Counted from the first letter of the stretch, positions 38,101-48,962 are shown. The stretch is 64,000 bases of DNA from Prorocentrum cordatum (GCA_963575745.1 CAUYUJ010001380.1:1-64000), one strand, 5' to 3'. Notes: generated by a model not told the origin, from the sequence alone. Made by a program: numbers and translations.

Positions 38101-39433
38101 GGCCACTGCGGTTGCCAAGACGAACAGGGCTCTCCGTACGAAGACTACTGCTACGGGTGAATTTCACTACAAAGAGGGAGATCTCGTGGACTATCATCGC
38201 CCGACCACCACGAAAGACGACTGGGGTGGATGGAGTGGTCCATACCCGGTCATCCGCAACGAACCTGACCGAGGCCAGGTCATCGTGAAGGTCGGCAGTC
38301 GCGAGGTGCGAGTACAGTATCCTGACACACGACACACGCTGTACATCGAAGCACTTATGGTCCGCGAGATAGGATCGGACAATACGGCCCTTCGGACAGT
38401 ATTGGCCTTTATTGCCGGTCTGCCAGCAGGGAAACCCGCCATGACTTTCGGATATCTACCAGCGAAACAGGGTCGGCTGCAGATGACTGCTGCGAGCCGA
38501 CTTTCGCGTAAGGTGCACTTGGCTCTTCAGTGCCTCATACGCAACTACTTTCGTATTGAAAACGTTGTTGCTGTACGACTTGCCAAGAGCCTGACGAAGT
38601 TGCCTGCTGCACCCTATGCAGACAGCTGTACACTAGTGCACTATGATAATGATGTGACCCCTGGTTTTCATTACTATGAAGCTGATGGCACTGCCTTGAA
38701 CATCTATGACATCACAGGATCTACACACTCACGCATCATCCAGTGTCTTAAATCCAGGAAGTCGTCTGCTGGATTTGACCGAGACCTCACTAAGTTTGAG
38801 GAACTCGCTGATGGTCCACCACCAAGCGAGTCACCTCCAGCAGCTGCTCCTGAGGAGCCTCCTACGGATAACGATGGTCGGCTCCCGACCATCATAGAGG
38901 AAACAGAAGAAGATCTGGATGCTTTTGTCTTGAAGTCGTGGTATGCTGAACTGATGGATGACAGAACACTCCTTGAAGCTGACACAGAGGAAGTCATGCA
39001 TACAGTTCCCACATACATGACAGACACACAGTGTGTGTTAGTCTCTACGACCTGTGAAGATGTGCAAGGCCACTTGCCGGAGCGGGGTCACCCGCCAGGA
39101 TACGACATGGACACTTCTTACTACGTTCCCTTATGCTCCACGGATCCGGACAGTAAATATGATCTGGACTCCGATGAGCACGGGAAGTACATCGAGCTCT
39201 GCTTCACAGCAGACATGTCCAAAGTCGTCCTGTCCGAGCAGCAACACCGATTGTTGGATGACAGCAGCGTCACAACTATGCGAGTATACGTTAGTGCTGC
39301 TTCCAAACGTGCCGTGGTCGTCAAGGAAGACGATCTACTCACGAAGGCCGACATCCAAGCAAATCCGGTCAAAGTTTCCAAAGCCCTTTACACAGAATTG
39401 AAGACTTGGCTTGACAACAAATGCTTCAGATGA
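34706..39433 (+). CDS. copia polyprotein 2: methyltransferase-like domains and integrase
   Basis: The frame is open from 34505; the first ATG is at 34706, and numbering uses it as residue 1. Residues 1-150 with the upstream extension form a first methyltransferase-like segment (WVATPSDWY, VILGPPGYFW, MRLCHFGIKF). A second, clearer one spans about 413-640 with LELCGGKGG, QPSCRTTG (Cys476), REQPMGTW and a KPT box. The integrase has an HxxxxH...CxxC zinc part (HLRWFH, CDSCREC) and the DDE triad Asp951, Asp1005 and Glu1039. A 400-residue linker and the start of the RT region follow (ELKTWLDNKCF). It ends at TGA 39431-39433, overlapping an ATG of the next frame. Confidence 0.85.
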   Translation: MTSTGTQYLGNLLAGDYNMLWVATPSDWYVRTPGKRAGPHYQRIQNLLIKARALRMQIVILGPPGYFWKQGPIKDVIEDLKLSIIRMRLCHFGIKFDRSSKYPSGSYIQVATSCPHIPINLWKCTCGSHKEHDLDWYGQDQQRAEFRYKTLAIIIARFLDQLDKANMIRNERSAVHLSVCTRVDKKVRHYVQCPQKGPQWDHVVRRVTTDLDTNKIVQDIRIQDQPTGYNYVAPLPDGVTNISTRLYWEPPAPVLHGDGESRRPRPKRVTIVDDDRSPPPSIERCQTRPTNNLPEIPPFPDLTADSSAADLSAETALPTDARIKQKEKQKADKEAGIKPKKVPKKVEDGNDDCGEDLKGLDCSTYFNDVPLDDSDSDSESEDIFMMLPAGQPADSHADVFSMVQSLCYGRNNQVDMLELCGGKGGISILAFKRGLSSGGNLDKISMVDLGNSEVQRAVLHYLKTCFVKITILQPSCRTTGLPSYFNAQVNHDTWLKHHKEDLPHITFCGTVALLQDDLRRFFLREQPMGTWVDEIQPWKELAQRKVTCQTIIDQCTTGLKDSFGQYIRKPTQMMANKEELLAPFRGKRCPGNHVHANACNKELARAAQYTYRMQSLIVDAVQIAKDLFAYGRDPFANRERSYAFVTNSAGYDLDDPTIRRHPNGEIWRPPPGGLGCPGCVDNNYKQSPKHSRDPKMCRWYDVEPYYWDCPSCKKEYQKSNPHHTKISGQCRFAEKWKLPDNFGQPRPAGQAAPAAPAAEAAPAAEAAPAAKAAPAARARIRAPRPPRPGEGDPTAGASSHDITRAEGANGGNTGAGSSDDHRRLPQVAARRGRMEGGDPPPPPQPQAEPRPRPRLPDWTRFDVQLSLQNLRSFDPAVVQRELRKLHLRWFHAKEPKMRMILTKVGLGETRLSLIKGICDSCRECRAWDKPGNTVMPSVSLPGRFNEEVECDLFFYKQEHIVFHIIDRCIRWAAGTEIPDKAMHTVLDAYHTTWMQHGPAKILYSDGEGALNNDTAKAILKAKGTELRIRARGQHATTIEARNGILRHLLHVMGEELNRLNIPLNFTRLLHEALFASNAFTFYNEVSPYNALYGRQPAMLPDFPVLDHDQSAESSDHSREETIRRVSLEAITQATAVAKTNRALRTKTTATGEFHYKEGDLVDYHRPTTTKDDWGGWSGPYPVIRNEPDRGQVIVKVGSREVRVQYPDTRHTLYIEALMVREIGSDNTALRTVLAFIAGLPAGKPAMTFGYLPAKQGRLQMTAASRLSRKVHLALQCLIRNYFRIENVVAVRLAKSLTKLPAAPYADSCTLVHYDNDVTPGFHYYEADGTALNIYDITGSTHSRIIQCLKSRKSSAGFDRDLTKFEELADGPPPSESPPAAAPEEPPTDNDGRLPTIIEETEEDLDAFVLKSWYAELMDDRTLLEADTEEVMHTVPTYMTDTQCVLVSTTCEDVQGHLPERGHPPGYDMDTSYYVPLCSTDPDSKYDLDSDEHGKYIELCFTADMSKVVLSEQQHRLLDDSSVTTMRVYVSAASKRAVVVKEDDLLTKADIQANPVKVSKALYTELKTWLDNKCFR
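35940..36560 (+). other. second methyltransferase-like domain
   Basis: MLELCGGKGG (motif I-like, 35951 onward), an acidic VDLGN end of the second strand, ILQPSCRTTG (motif IV-like with Cys at 36131), FLREQPMGTW (ENP-like), IIDQCTTG and RKPT, then CPGNHVHANAC. The order follows C5 methyltransferases, but the catalytic motif is PSC in place of PCQ, so activity is uncertain. Confidence 0.6.
37300..38370 (+). other. copia integrase domain
   Basis: Zinc-binding HLRWFH...CDSCREC, catalytic Asp951 (ECDLFF), Asp1005 (YSDGEG) and Glu1039 (TTIEARNG) with 53- and 33-residue spacing, followed by an SH3-like C-terminal segment (FHYKEGDLVDYHRP). All three acidic residues are intact. Confidence 0.9.
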
Positions 39434-41103
39434 CTGACTTGAGCAAAGCGTCTAACATCATGACGTCACGCTACGTATACAAATGGAAGTTTGTCAAGAA
39501 CGAAAAGGGCGAAATGGAAAGGACGATCAGGTTACGCTTGGTACTCCGTGGCTTCATGGACCTTGAAGCCTTTGATGTCGAAACCTTCTCTGGCACGGCA
39601 AGGAGGTCAAGCCAGAGACTGCTCGCAAGTTCTGCTGCATGCAACAAAGCTTGGATCATCGCTTCCCTGGACATCAACATGGCTTTCTTGAAGGGACTGA
39701 CCTATGGCGAGCTCGCCGCGGCAACGGGCGAGAAAGAGCGTGTGGTGTGCTTCACACTACCACCTGGGTCAGCAGCTGTCCTTCGCACGCTGCCAGGCTT
39801 TGAGTCATATGACGAATCAAAGCATTGTCTTCGGTGTCTGAAGCCGGGGACGGGCACGAAGGATGCTCCCAGGGCATTCTCGCTGAAGCTCAGGTCCATC
39901 ACTAGGAGCTTTGGGCTACAGCCTACTTCATACGACGAAGAGTTCGAGATGAGCTCAAACCTCTTGACAGCCAAGCACGTTGATGACATCAATATGACTG
40001 GGAAGGAAGAGGCTATTGACAAGTATGTCAAGTGTGTTGAAGATACGTTTGGGAAGTGCAAACTGAACAAGCACACATACACAAACTGTGCCGTTCGGTA
40101 TAACAAGACCGATGATGGGAGCGTCACTCTTGATCAGGACGAATACATCAAACAGCTTCGTCCTATCACACATCCAGAACTCACAGGAGCTGATCCTGAG
40201 AGCAAAGCGACAAAGACGATTTCTGATATGTTCGTCAGTCTTCGTGGCGCTCTAGCCTATGCGTTGATCACGCAGGTATGGCTGATGGTCTATGTTGTCT
40301 CACTACAACGTATCCAGGAACCGACAAACATCCAGGTACGACGACTAAACGCGGTTACCAGAAAACTACAGGCAGGTCCGAAGAAGATCGTGTATCAAGC
40401 TATGACCCCAACAGGAGAAGTCGACCTGCATAGCGATTCTGGCTATCGTCGTCTCAACGGAGATGAAGACGACGAAGTCAAAGGCTATGGTATCCGCGGG
40501 GCTAACCTGCTGAGGCGTGGCCACACGCAAGCGGGGAAACCCGTCGTGCACCTGGTGGACGCATACTGCAAGTCTCATCGACTGCAGGTGCGTTCGAGCT
40601 ACTCTGCGGAAACACTGGCAGCAGCCCACAACTTGGAAGACTGCTACCCGACCATTGTAACGCTCCACGAGCTACACTCGGGACCATTGACCCCCACACA
40701 GTTAAAGAACATATTGGAAATGGGTGGTCTATGTATCAAAGTCACTCTGACTATTGATGCCGAGTCTGTCTTCAAGTCTTTGTCTAGCAAAGATCTGAAG
40801 AAGCCCACAGAATGTACTCTGCTTGGGCACATTAGCTGGATCCGCCAGATGATGGAGCGCGGAATCGTTGAAAGCGTTCAATGGTGTGACACGCGGGATA
40901 TGACTGCCGATGGTCATACCAAAGGTAGTATTGACCGCGCGTTGCTCCTACAAGTAATGGCCGGCCAGCAATCCTTCAAGCACGAGCTGAAGAAACATAC
41001 ACCGTATAGGGCGGGCAGGTCGTCTCAGGACGGCCCTGCCTCCCGAGCTAGCGGGGAAACCCGCGGGCAGGTGCGCTTTAATAGCGAGGAAACTCGCCGG
41101 TAG
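39421..41103 (+). CDS. copia reverse transcriptase and RNase H
   Basis: The RT starts with SNIMTSRYVYKWKFVKN and RLRLVLRGF (K-x-RLV-x-G pattern), motif A SLDINMAFLKG, and the catalytic box KHVDDI with Asp188 and Asp189 (HVDD in place of the usual YVDD). RNase H follows: HSDSGY, SYSAETLAA, TIDAESVFKS and the C-terminal DMTADGHTKG. The frame overlaps the end of polyprotein 2; the ATGA at 39430-39433 is the natural join, because alignment of the RT start requires a one-base shift there. TAG at 41101-41103 ends it. The last codons and the stop are inside minihairpins. Confidence 0.9.
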   Translation: MLQMTDLSKASNIMTSRYVYKWKFVKNEKGEMERTIRLRLVLRGFMDLEAFDVETFSGTARRSSQRLLASSAACNKAWIIASLDINMAFLKGLTYGELAAATGEKERVVCFTLPPGSAAVLRTLPGFESYDESKHCLRCLKPGTGTKDAPRAFSLKLRSITRSFGLQPTSYDEEFEMSSNLLTAKHVDDINMTGKEEAIDKYVKCVEDTFGKCKLNKHTYTNCAVRYNKTDDGSVTLDQDEYIKQLRPITHPELTGADPESKATKTISDMFVSLRGALAYALITQVWLMVYVVSLQRIQEPTNIQVRRLNAVTRKLQAGPKKIVYQAMTPTGEVDLHSDSGYRRLNGDEDDEVKGYGIRGANLLRRGHTQAGKPVVHLVDAYCKSHRLQVRSSYSAETLAAAHNLEDCYPTIVTLHELHSGPLTPTQLKNILEMGGLCIKVTLTIDAESVFKSLSSKDLKKPTECTLLGHISWIRQMMERGIVESVQWCDTRDMTADGHTKGSIDRALLLQVMAGQQSFKHELKKHTPYRAGRSSQDGPASRASGETRGQVRFNSEETRR

Positions 41104-41207
41104 CGAGGCTACTCGCGCGCCCTTTCCTTGTAGGCAGCCGCTGCTGCTTAGCACTGTTTTTCCGCATAATGTAGAAGTGCGGTGCCTGCTCGTCTCCTCC
41201 CCCTCCG
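41104..41207 (+). other. copia 3' untranslated region
   Basis: About 100 bp between the RNase H stop and the 3' LTR. It starts inside a GCGAG-GCTA-CTCGC minihairpin (41103-41116) and ends in a C/T-rich stretch; no purine tract is visible on the plus strand. Confidence 0.7.
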
Positions 41208-41492
41208 ACTTTAAACGGAGAAGGTTAAAGGCGAGGTATAAATCGAGCATGTACCGCTGCCGTGCCTGGCTCAAGCCGGGCCCGGCCAAATATGTGATTG
41301 TGCCTCACCGAGGCGCACGACTTGCATCAGAGATCGGAAAATACCTTTTCCATTGACGATGCCCATCCTATCCTTTACTCCAGATCCCATGCTTCGTCTT
41401 GCTCTCTTGCTCATGCGATATGAGCCAAAGCCTGGGATATGGCAACGCTTAAAGCGTATCACATACCTAAGCTTACCAGCTTGTTTTCGACT
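41208..41492 (+). repeat. 3' LTR
   Basis: 285 bp, one difference from the 5' LTR; followed by TTATT (41493-41497). Confidence 0.95.
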
Positions 41493-41726
41493 TTATTCCC
41501 CAAATCCTGAGTGGGGTTCTCGCTTTCCAAGAACGCCCTCTCCTTCTCCTTCTCCTTCTCCCGCTGCCTGTTCCACATGCCATCGCAAAAACATGTATAC
41601 CATACCATACCATACAATACACAATAATGCCGTAAGAGATCATGCAACACCATATCATATGATTTCGTATGATTCCATAAGATGTCATGCATCACCATAC
41701 CATATGATTTCGTATGAATTCGTACC

Positions 41727-42466
41727 CCTCCCACCCTGCAGGCAGGCCCCGCCTGAGCGAGGACCGTACTCGGATACCATGTGATTTATCAGGTTTCGTG
41801 CCCCTTCTACCCGTCCAGGGAGACCCCGCCTGAGCGAGGACAGTATTCGGACGCCATGTGATTTATCAGGTTGCGTGCCCTTCCCACCCGTCCATGGAGG
41901 CCCCGCCTGAGCGAGGACCGTACTCGGACACCATGTGATTTATCAGATTACGTGCCCCTCCCACCCGTCCAGGGAGGCCCCGCTTGAGCGAGGACAGTAT
42001 TCGGATGCCATGTGATTTATCAGCTTACGTGCCCCTCCCCCCCGTCCAGGGAGGCTCCGCCTTAGCGAGGACAGTATTCGGATACCATGTGACTTATCAG
42101 GTTACCTGCCCCTCCCACCCGTCCAGGGAGGCCCCGCCTGAGCGAGGACAGTATTCGGATGCCATGTGATTTATCAGGTTGCGTGCCCCTCCCGCCCAGG
42201 GAGGCCCCGCCTGAGCGAGGACAGTATTCGGATACCATGTGATGTATCAGATTTCGTGCCCCTCCCGCCCGTCCAGGGAGGCCCCGCCTGAGCGAGGACA
42301 GTATTCGGATACCATGTGACTTATCAGGTTACCTGCCCCTCCCGTCCAGGGAGGCCCCGCCTGAGCGAGGACAGTATTCGCATACCATGTGATTTATCAG
42401 GTTACCTGCCCCTCCCACCCGTCCAGGGAGGCCCCGCCTGAGCGTGGACAGTATTCGGATCGGAGG
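41727..42466. repeat. 77-bp minisatellite, array 1
   Basis: GTGATTTATCAG recurs at 41781, 41858, 41935 and 42012 and onward with a 77-bp period; some units are shortened by a few bp. Each contains CCAGGGAGGCCCCGCCTGAGC. About nine to ten units. Confidence 0.95.
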
Positions 42467-42725
42467 TGAGGGGGTGAGATCGAAGTTGAACGAAGAGCCC
42501 CCTACCGGGAAATCGGTTTCGGTTTCGTGTTCGTGTGTGCCGTGCGTGCGGGCGAGGCGACATTGCGTGGGCGGGCGAGAAATGAGTCTCCTGTAGCTGA
42601 GGCGCGGCCGGACCAAAAGTCTCCGTTCCAGCAACCAGTGCCCCGCGGTGTCCCGCCAGTGTCCCGCTCGGGGGCTGGTGGCGCGCGTTCCCGCTGGTGT
42701 CCCGTCGGTGGCCCGTCGGTGTCCC
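42467..42725. other. spacer with GTGTCCCG repeats
   Basis: No gene. The end (42650-42725) repeats GTGTCCCG(T/C)-like motifs, which also punctuate the following GAT tract. Confidence 0.5.
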
Positions 42726-44634
<1,909 letters not shown>

Positions 44635-44642
44635 GATTGTGA

Positions 44643-44890
44643 TATCGATTGCGATATCGATAGTGAGATCGATAGTTAGACCGAATGTGAGATCGATTGT
44701 GCGATCGATAGTGAGATCGATGGTGAGATCGATTGTGAGATCGATAGTTAGATCGATTGTGAGATCGGTCGAATGAAATAGATCGAGTTAGATCGATTGT
44801 GAGATCGATCGAGTGAGATCGATCCAGCGAGACTTGTAGTGAGATCGATAGTGAGATCGATAGTGAGATCGATAGTGAGACCGATCGAGT
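44643..44890. repeat. 12-bp GAGATCGATAGT repeat
   Basis: About 20 degenerate 10-14 bp units rich in GATCGAT. Confidence 0.9.
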
Positions 44891-44945
44891 GCGACATTGG
44901 TTCCTCCCCCCCCCGAACCTCCTTACCACCCGAAGGGTGGTCGTA

Positions 44946-46034
44946 TAGGTACCATGTGATGTATGAGGTTTCGTGTCCCTCCCACCTGTCCAGGGAGGCC
45001 CCGCCTGAGCGAGGACAGTATTCTGATACCATGTGATTTATCAGGTTACGTGCCCCTCCCACCCGTCCAGGGAGGCCCCGCCTGAGCGAGGACAGTATTC
45101 GCATACCATATGATTTATCAGGTTGCGTGCCCCTCCCACCCCTCCAGGGAGGCCCCGCCTGAGCGAGGACAGTATTCGGATACCATGTGATTTATCAGAT
45201 TACCTGCCCCTCCCACCTGTCCAGGGAGGCCCCGCCTGAGCGAGGACAGTATTCGGATACCATGTGATTTATCAGGTTACGTGCCCCTCCCACCCCTCCA
45301 GGGAGGCCCTGCTTGAGCGAGGGCAGTATTCGGATACCATGTGATATATCAGGTTTCGTGCCTTTCCCACCCGTCCAGGGAAGCCCTGCCTGAGCGAGGA
45401 CAGTATGCGCATTTCATATGATTTATCAGGTTGCGTGCCCCTCCCACCGCCCCTCCCACCCGTCCAGGGAGGCCCCGCCTGAGCGAGGACCGTACTCGGA
45501 CACCATGTGATTTATCAGGTTGCGTGCAATTCCCACCCCTCCAGGGAGGCCCCGCCTAAGCGAGGAGAGTATTCGGATACCATGTGATTTATCAGATTAC
45601 CTGCCCCTCCCACCTGTCCAGGGAGGCCCCGCCTGAGCGAGGACAGTATTCGGATACCATGTGATTTATCAGGTTACGTGCCCCTCCCACCCCTCCAGGG
45701 AGGCCCTGCTTGAGCGAGGGCAGTATTCGGATACCATGTGATTTATCAGGTTTCGTTGCCTTCCCACCCGTCCAGGGAAGCCCTGCCTGAGCGAGGACAG
45801 TATTCGCATTTCATATGATTTATCAGGTTGCGTGCCCCTCCCACCGCCCCTCCCACCCGTCCAGGGAGGCCCCGCCTGAGCGAGGACAGTATTCGGATAC
45901 TATGTGATTTATCAGGTTACGTGCCCCTCCCACCAGTGCAGGGAGGCCCCGCCTGAGCGAGGACAGTATGCGCATTTCATATGATTTATCAGGTTTCGTG
46001 CCCCGTCCACCCGTCCAGCGGAGGCCCCGCCTCA
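44946..46034. repeat. 77-bp minisatellite, array 2
   Basis: Same unit and orientation as array 1, about fourteen copies, so arrays 1 and 2 flank the GAT and GATCGAT tracts. Some units share higher-order variants (for example CATTTCATATGATTTATCAGG near 45416, 45807 and 45974). Confidence 0.95.
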
Positions 46035-46065
46035 GACTTATGTGGGGAACTCCGGTGGCATAATT

Positions 46066-46102
46066 TGTCCTCCAAAATCCGCCTGGAGGGGGACAGGCCC
46101 GA
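46066..46102. mobile_element. MITE family 1, right end only
   Basis: CCAAAATCCGCCTGGAGG followed by GGACAGGCCCGACC matches the right terminal part of the copies at 9100-9132 and 59637-59668. The left end is replaced by minisatellite sequence. Confidence 0.6.
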
Positions 46103-46180
46103 CCTAAGTCAAGGCCGCAAGTGTGAAAGTACATCCTCAGAAGCTGCACGAGTGGCCTTCTGGACACGGGCTTGCCCTAT

Positions 46181-46222
46181 CTAGAACCTACGCGCGCGAA
46201 GGGCGCGCGCGCGTGGTTCTAG
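46181..46222. repeat. long hairpin CTAGAACC...GGTTCTAG
   Basis: CTAGAACC (46181-46188) pairs with GGTTCTAG (46215-46222), and the inner (CG)n arms pair around AAGG. A diverged relative lies at about 48008-48045 (GAACCTAAGTGCGCGCG ... GGTTCTAGTGTG). Confidence 0.75.
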
Positions 46223-46319
46223 TATGTATGTATGTGTAAATATAGATGTTTAAAGACATGGATGAGTATGCCCCCACCCCGCTCGGGGGCCTGGCACCTC
46301 GCTACCATCTCGTCTTCTT

Positions 46320-47120
46320 TTTAAGACCCCCCCAGGGCCTCCAAGAGTCCTCCAGACGGCACAAGGAAGACAGCCTGAGATATCCGCAAGACCGCCTCAG
46401 AGGACCCAAGATGAGCCGACGACTGACCACAAGGTGCACCAAGAGCTCCCAAGATGACCTCAGAACAGCTCAAGAGGTCCCCCCTAAGACGAGCCCCTAG
46501 CGCACCCTAAAGATGCCTTGAGGAGGCCACTCCCCCCTCTCCTGGGCCCCCCCCTCCTGAGAGCGGCTCAGCAGCGGCTCGAAGATCCCCAAGGAGGCTC
46601 ACGAGGCGGCCCCAATAGCCCCACTGACGGGACCAGGGAGCCGAACGAGCTCCCCTCAGAGGCCCTTCAGGAGACAAACGTCATCGAGTTTCATTGTGTT
46701 TTGCTGCATGATTCTCGTATATATGCTTTTTGCTCCTCAGGGCGCCCACGACGGGCTAAGAGGCCGCCAATCTCACCCCTGGACCGCCAGCCCAAGAGAG
46801 CCCTAACCGGCGTCAAAATGAGCCCAAGACGTTCAATCGGGCCCCAAGAGAATACCCAGAGGGGTTCAAAAAACCCAAGAGGGCCAGCGCACGGCGGCAC
46901 AAGAGGGCTCCAAAACGGCACAAGATGGGCAAAAGACGGCCTCGGCACGACCCCAAAAGACTCGAAGACAGCGAAAAGGACCCCCAAACTAGCCCCAAAA
47001 CTGCCCAAAGGGACTTCCAAGATGATCATACAGGCCCCCGAGACGGTTCCAAGACGGCCCCCGAAGACGCCGAAGGCCGCAACTCAAGCGTGCGTCCGCC
47101 CAAGAGGCTCAAAAACCGCC
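46320..47120. repeat. G-rich quasi-periodic block D (inverted)
   Basis: On the plus strand this is C/A-rich (CCCAAGAGGGCC), the reverse complement of the style of blocks A-C. An A/T-rich core at 46676-46735 contains GCTTTTTGCTCCT, close to TTTTTGCTCCT in the core of block A. Confidence 0.75.
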
Positions 47121-48461
47121 GGGGGGTGGCTCGAAAGCTCTTGAAAAAATGCTGTAGAAGGCAAAGTCATCGAACTTGGTACCCTGCCGGTGCGACCCAG
47201 ACGAGTTTTCTGGCCTTCGTGGCACCGTGGTTCAAGCCCAGATGCGTGGCCCGACAGGGAGAGGGGATGGCGGCCTGCGATCCGCCGTGGTTTGGGCCTA
47301 GTGGCGTGCACTGGGCCAGCCTCAGGCACCGCTTTACTGCCTTAGAGCAGACCGCGCGGGGGGCCCGCCTGCCGACGTCGATCGCCCCGAAGAGACGGGT
47401 AACGCTTCTCCACGTGGCCCAGTGGATGTACACATGGTTGACTGTTGCCCGAGCCGACACTTGTGGAGTCCCAAACCCGGACAGCAGGGCGCCCGAAGGG
47501 CGTGCAGAGGCCTCTCGAAGAACTCTGGAAGTTCCTGGAAGGAGCTTCGCAAGGAGCTTCTGGAGAGCTTCCGGGCAGGCGTATTGGAAAACGCTTAAAA
47601 AATGCCTCTCAGGACACACTGGTAGCTCAAGCAAGGCGCAGCGGTGTACATATGGCTAATTGTTGCCTGAGCCAACAGAACGGCCAATCAAAGTGTCCAG
47701 TCGTTTTGAGTAATTGTCAGTTGTCGGCGTACCCGCCAACGACCTCCTGTGACCATTCCAATCTCCGCTATCGCTTCACACTACTATATGTTACTTGCTA
47801 TTTCAAATGATCCAAGTGGCACGCCACATCAATTCTATGGAGAAGCGCTCTCGCGACACCGTCCGGAGCGCACACAACCAAATGGTTTCCTTACGCGTTG
47901 CCAGGATCCCCAAAATTCATCGCAGCAGGTCCCCCCATAAATCCCGAGAGGTTCCAGAATCGCCCCTGCACTCACTGGCAATTTGCGATGCGAGTTCATA
48001 GGCACGGCTCGAACCTAAGTGCGCGCGAAGCGTTCGGGGTTCTAGTGTGTAACTATATAGTTTACATGTACATCTGTTTACGCACACGCACGTGTGAGCA
48101 CGTATTTGTGTGTATGTGTTGCCTGTGCCTGTCCTTGTGTCCGTGCCTGTGTCCGTGTCTGTGGTTGTGGCTGTGGCTGTGGCTGTGTCTGCGTGTGCAT
48201 CCATCTCCATGCACCACCACCACCACTCGTCCCCTGACCCGGCCTCCCCCCCTCTCCGCGCGCGCATTTCTGTGCGCGGCGGAGGCAATCGACGAAGAGG
48301 AGTCAGGCAGGCTTCAGGACCCGCCTGCGCACGGGCGGGGAAGTGCCCAGAGGGCGCACACTCGGGAGGGCCGGGGAGGAGGAGGCTGCCGAAAGAAAGG
48401 AGGAGGAGGAGTAGGAGGAGGAGAGGAATGCCTTGAGCTTCCTTTTGGGCTATGTAGAGAA
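47121..48461. other. no recognisable gene; a diverged direct repeat
   Basis: CAGTGGATGTACACATGG (from about 47421) and CAGCGGTGTACATATGG (from about 47639) start two similar 37-40 bp segments about 218 bp apart. A GTCTGTG/GCTGTG-rich stretch lies at 48110-48200. Confidence 0.45.
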
Positions 48462-48712
48462 CTGTGTGGGCCCCGGAAACGGCAGGGCCGTTTTTTCACC
48501 GTTTCCCAATAAATGTCCCTTGAAAGTGGAAACGGCGAAAAAAAAACTGCGACCAGAAACGGCAAACAAATGGCTCCAGGATTGGAACCGGAGCCGGAAC
48601 CGGTCAAAAAAAGGCGACGGAACCGGTAAAACAACGGCGTCGGAACCGGCAAAACAATTGCAAAACGGAACCGGTAACAAAAACGGTCCTGTCGTTTCCA
48701 GGGCCCTTTAAG
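48462..48712. mobile_element. hAT-like MITE with 8-bp target duplication
   Basis: Terminal inverted repeats of about 35 bp pair GGGCCCCGGAAACGGCAGGG (from 48468) with the complement of the right end (GTCGTTTCCAGGGCCC). GTAGAGAA occurs at 48454-48461 and again at 48713-48720, an 8-bp direct repeat exactly at both ends. An 8-bp target duplication points to hAT-type transposition. The interior is rich in GGAACCGG and A runs and has no coding capacity. Confidence 0.8.
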
Positions 48713-48962
48713 GTAGAGAAGCCACTATTCTAAGTTCGCTGAGGCATGCCCCAGACGACCAAACCCAATATCGCCATTCTGAACTCGTTCAGATATGCTC
48801 GAACACATCAGCATATAGGATGCCAACGCACACTTCTGACGCACGCCCGACGACCCCACCCGCCCGCCTTGCGCACGCAGGCCAAATCTGGCCTCCCAGA
48901 GCTTTCAAAGAATCCAGGGGGACCCAATGGATGCCAAGAAAGAGGAGGAGGTTGCCAAAGAC

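Larger units (their letters stand above)
25530..41116 (+). repeat. dispersed 14-nt minihairpins, GCGGG-GNNA-CCCGC type
   Basis: Perfect or compensated copies start at 25530, 25555, 25664, 26502, 26697, 27447, 27825, 27861, 28110, 28704, 28734, 28764, 28782, 29529, 29565, 29688, 29766, 30920, 31149, 31167, 31641, 31686, 32340, 32358, 32811, 32922, 32940, 32958, 34011, 34035, 34059, 34083, 34325, 34388, 34439, 35615, 35630, 35870, 36965, 36983, 37001, 37019, 39082, 40515, 41051, 41084 and 41103; near copies add more. Stems vary with both strands changing together (GCGGA/TCCGC, GCGGC/GCCGC, GCGAG/CTCGC, GCGTG/CACGC). Most loops are GNNA (GCCA, GTCA, GACA, GCAA, GAAA, GCTA); some have five nt. 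Confidence 0.9.
25124..41492 (+). mobile_element. giant Ty1/copia-type LTR retrotransposon (16.4 kb)
   Basis: Two 285-bp LTRs differ at a single position and are flanked by TTATT, so the insertion is young. Domain order is capsid, CCHC knuckle, Tpt1/KptA-like, RING-H2, protease, methyltransferase-like, integrase, RT, RNase H. Integrase before RT places it with Ty1/copia. The length is several times that of an ordinary copia element because of the added domains and long linkers. The coding region is four frames: 25275-34112, 34109-34504, 34505-39433 and 39421-41103. They are linked by two ATGA overlaps and one in-frame TGA. About 40 GCGGG-GNNA-CCCGC minihairpins run through it. LTR ends are ACTTT...CGACT rather than TG...CA, and no purine tract precedes the 3' LTR on the plus strand. 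Confidence 0.9.
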
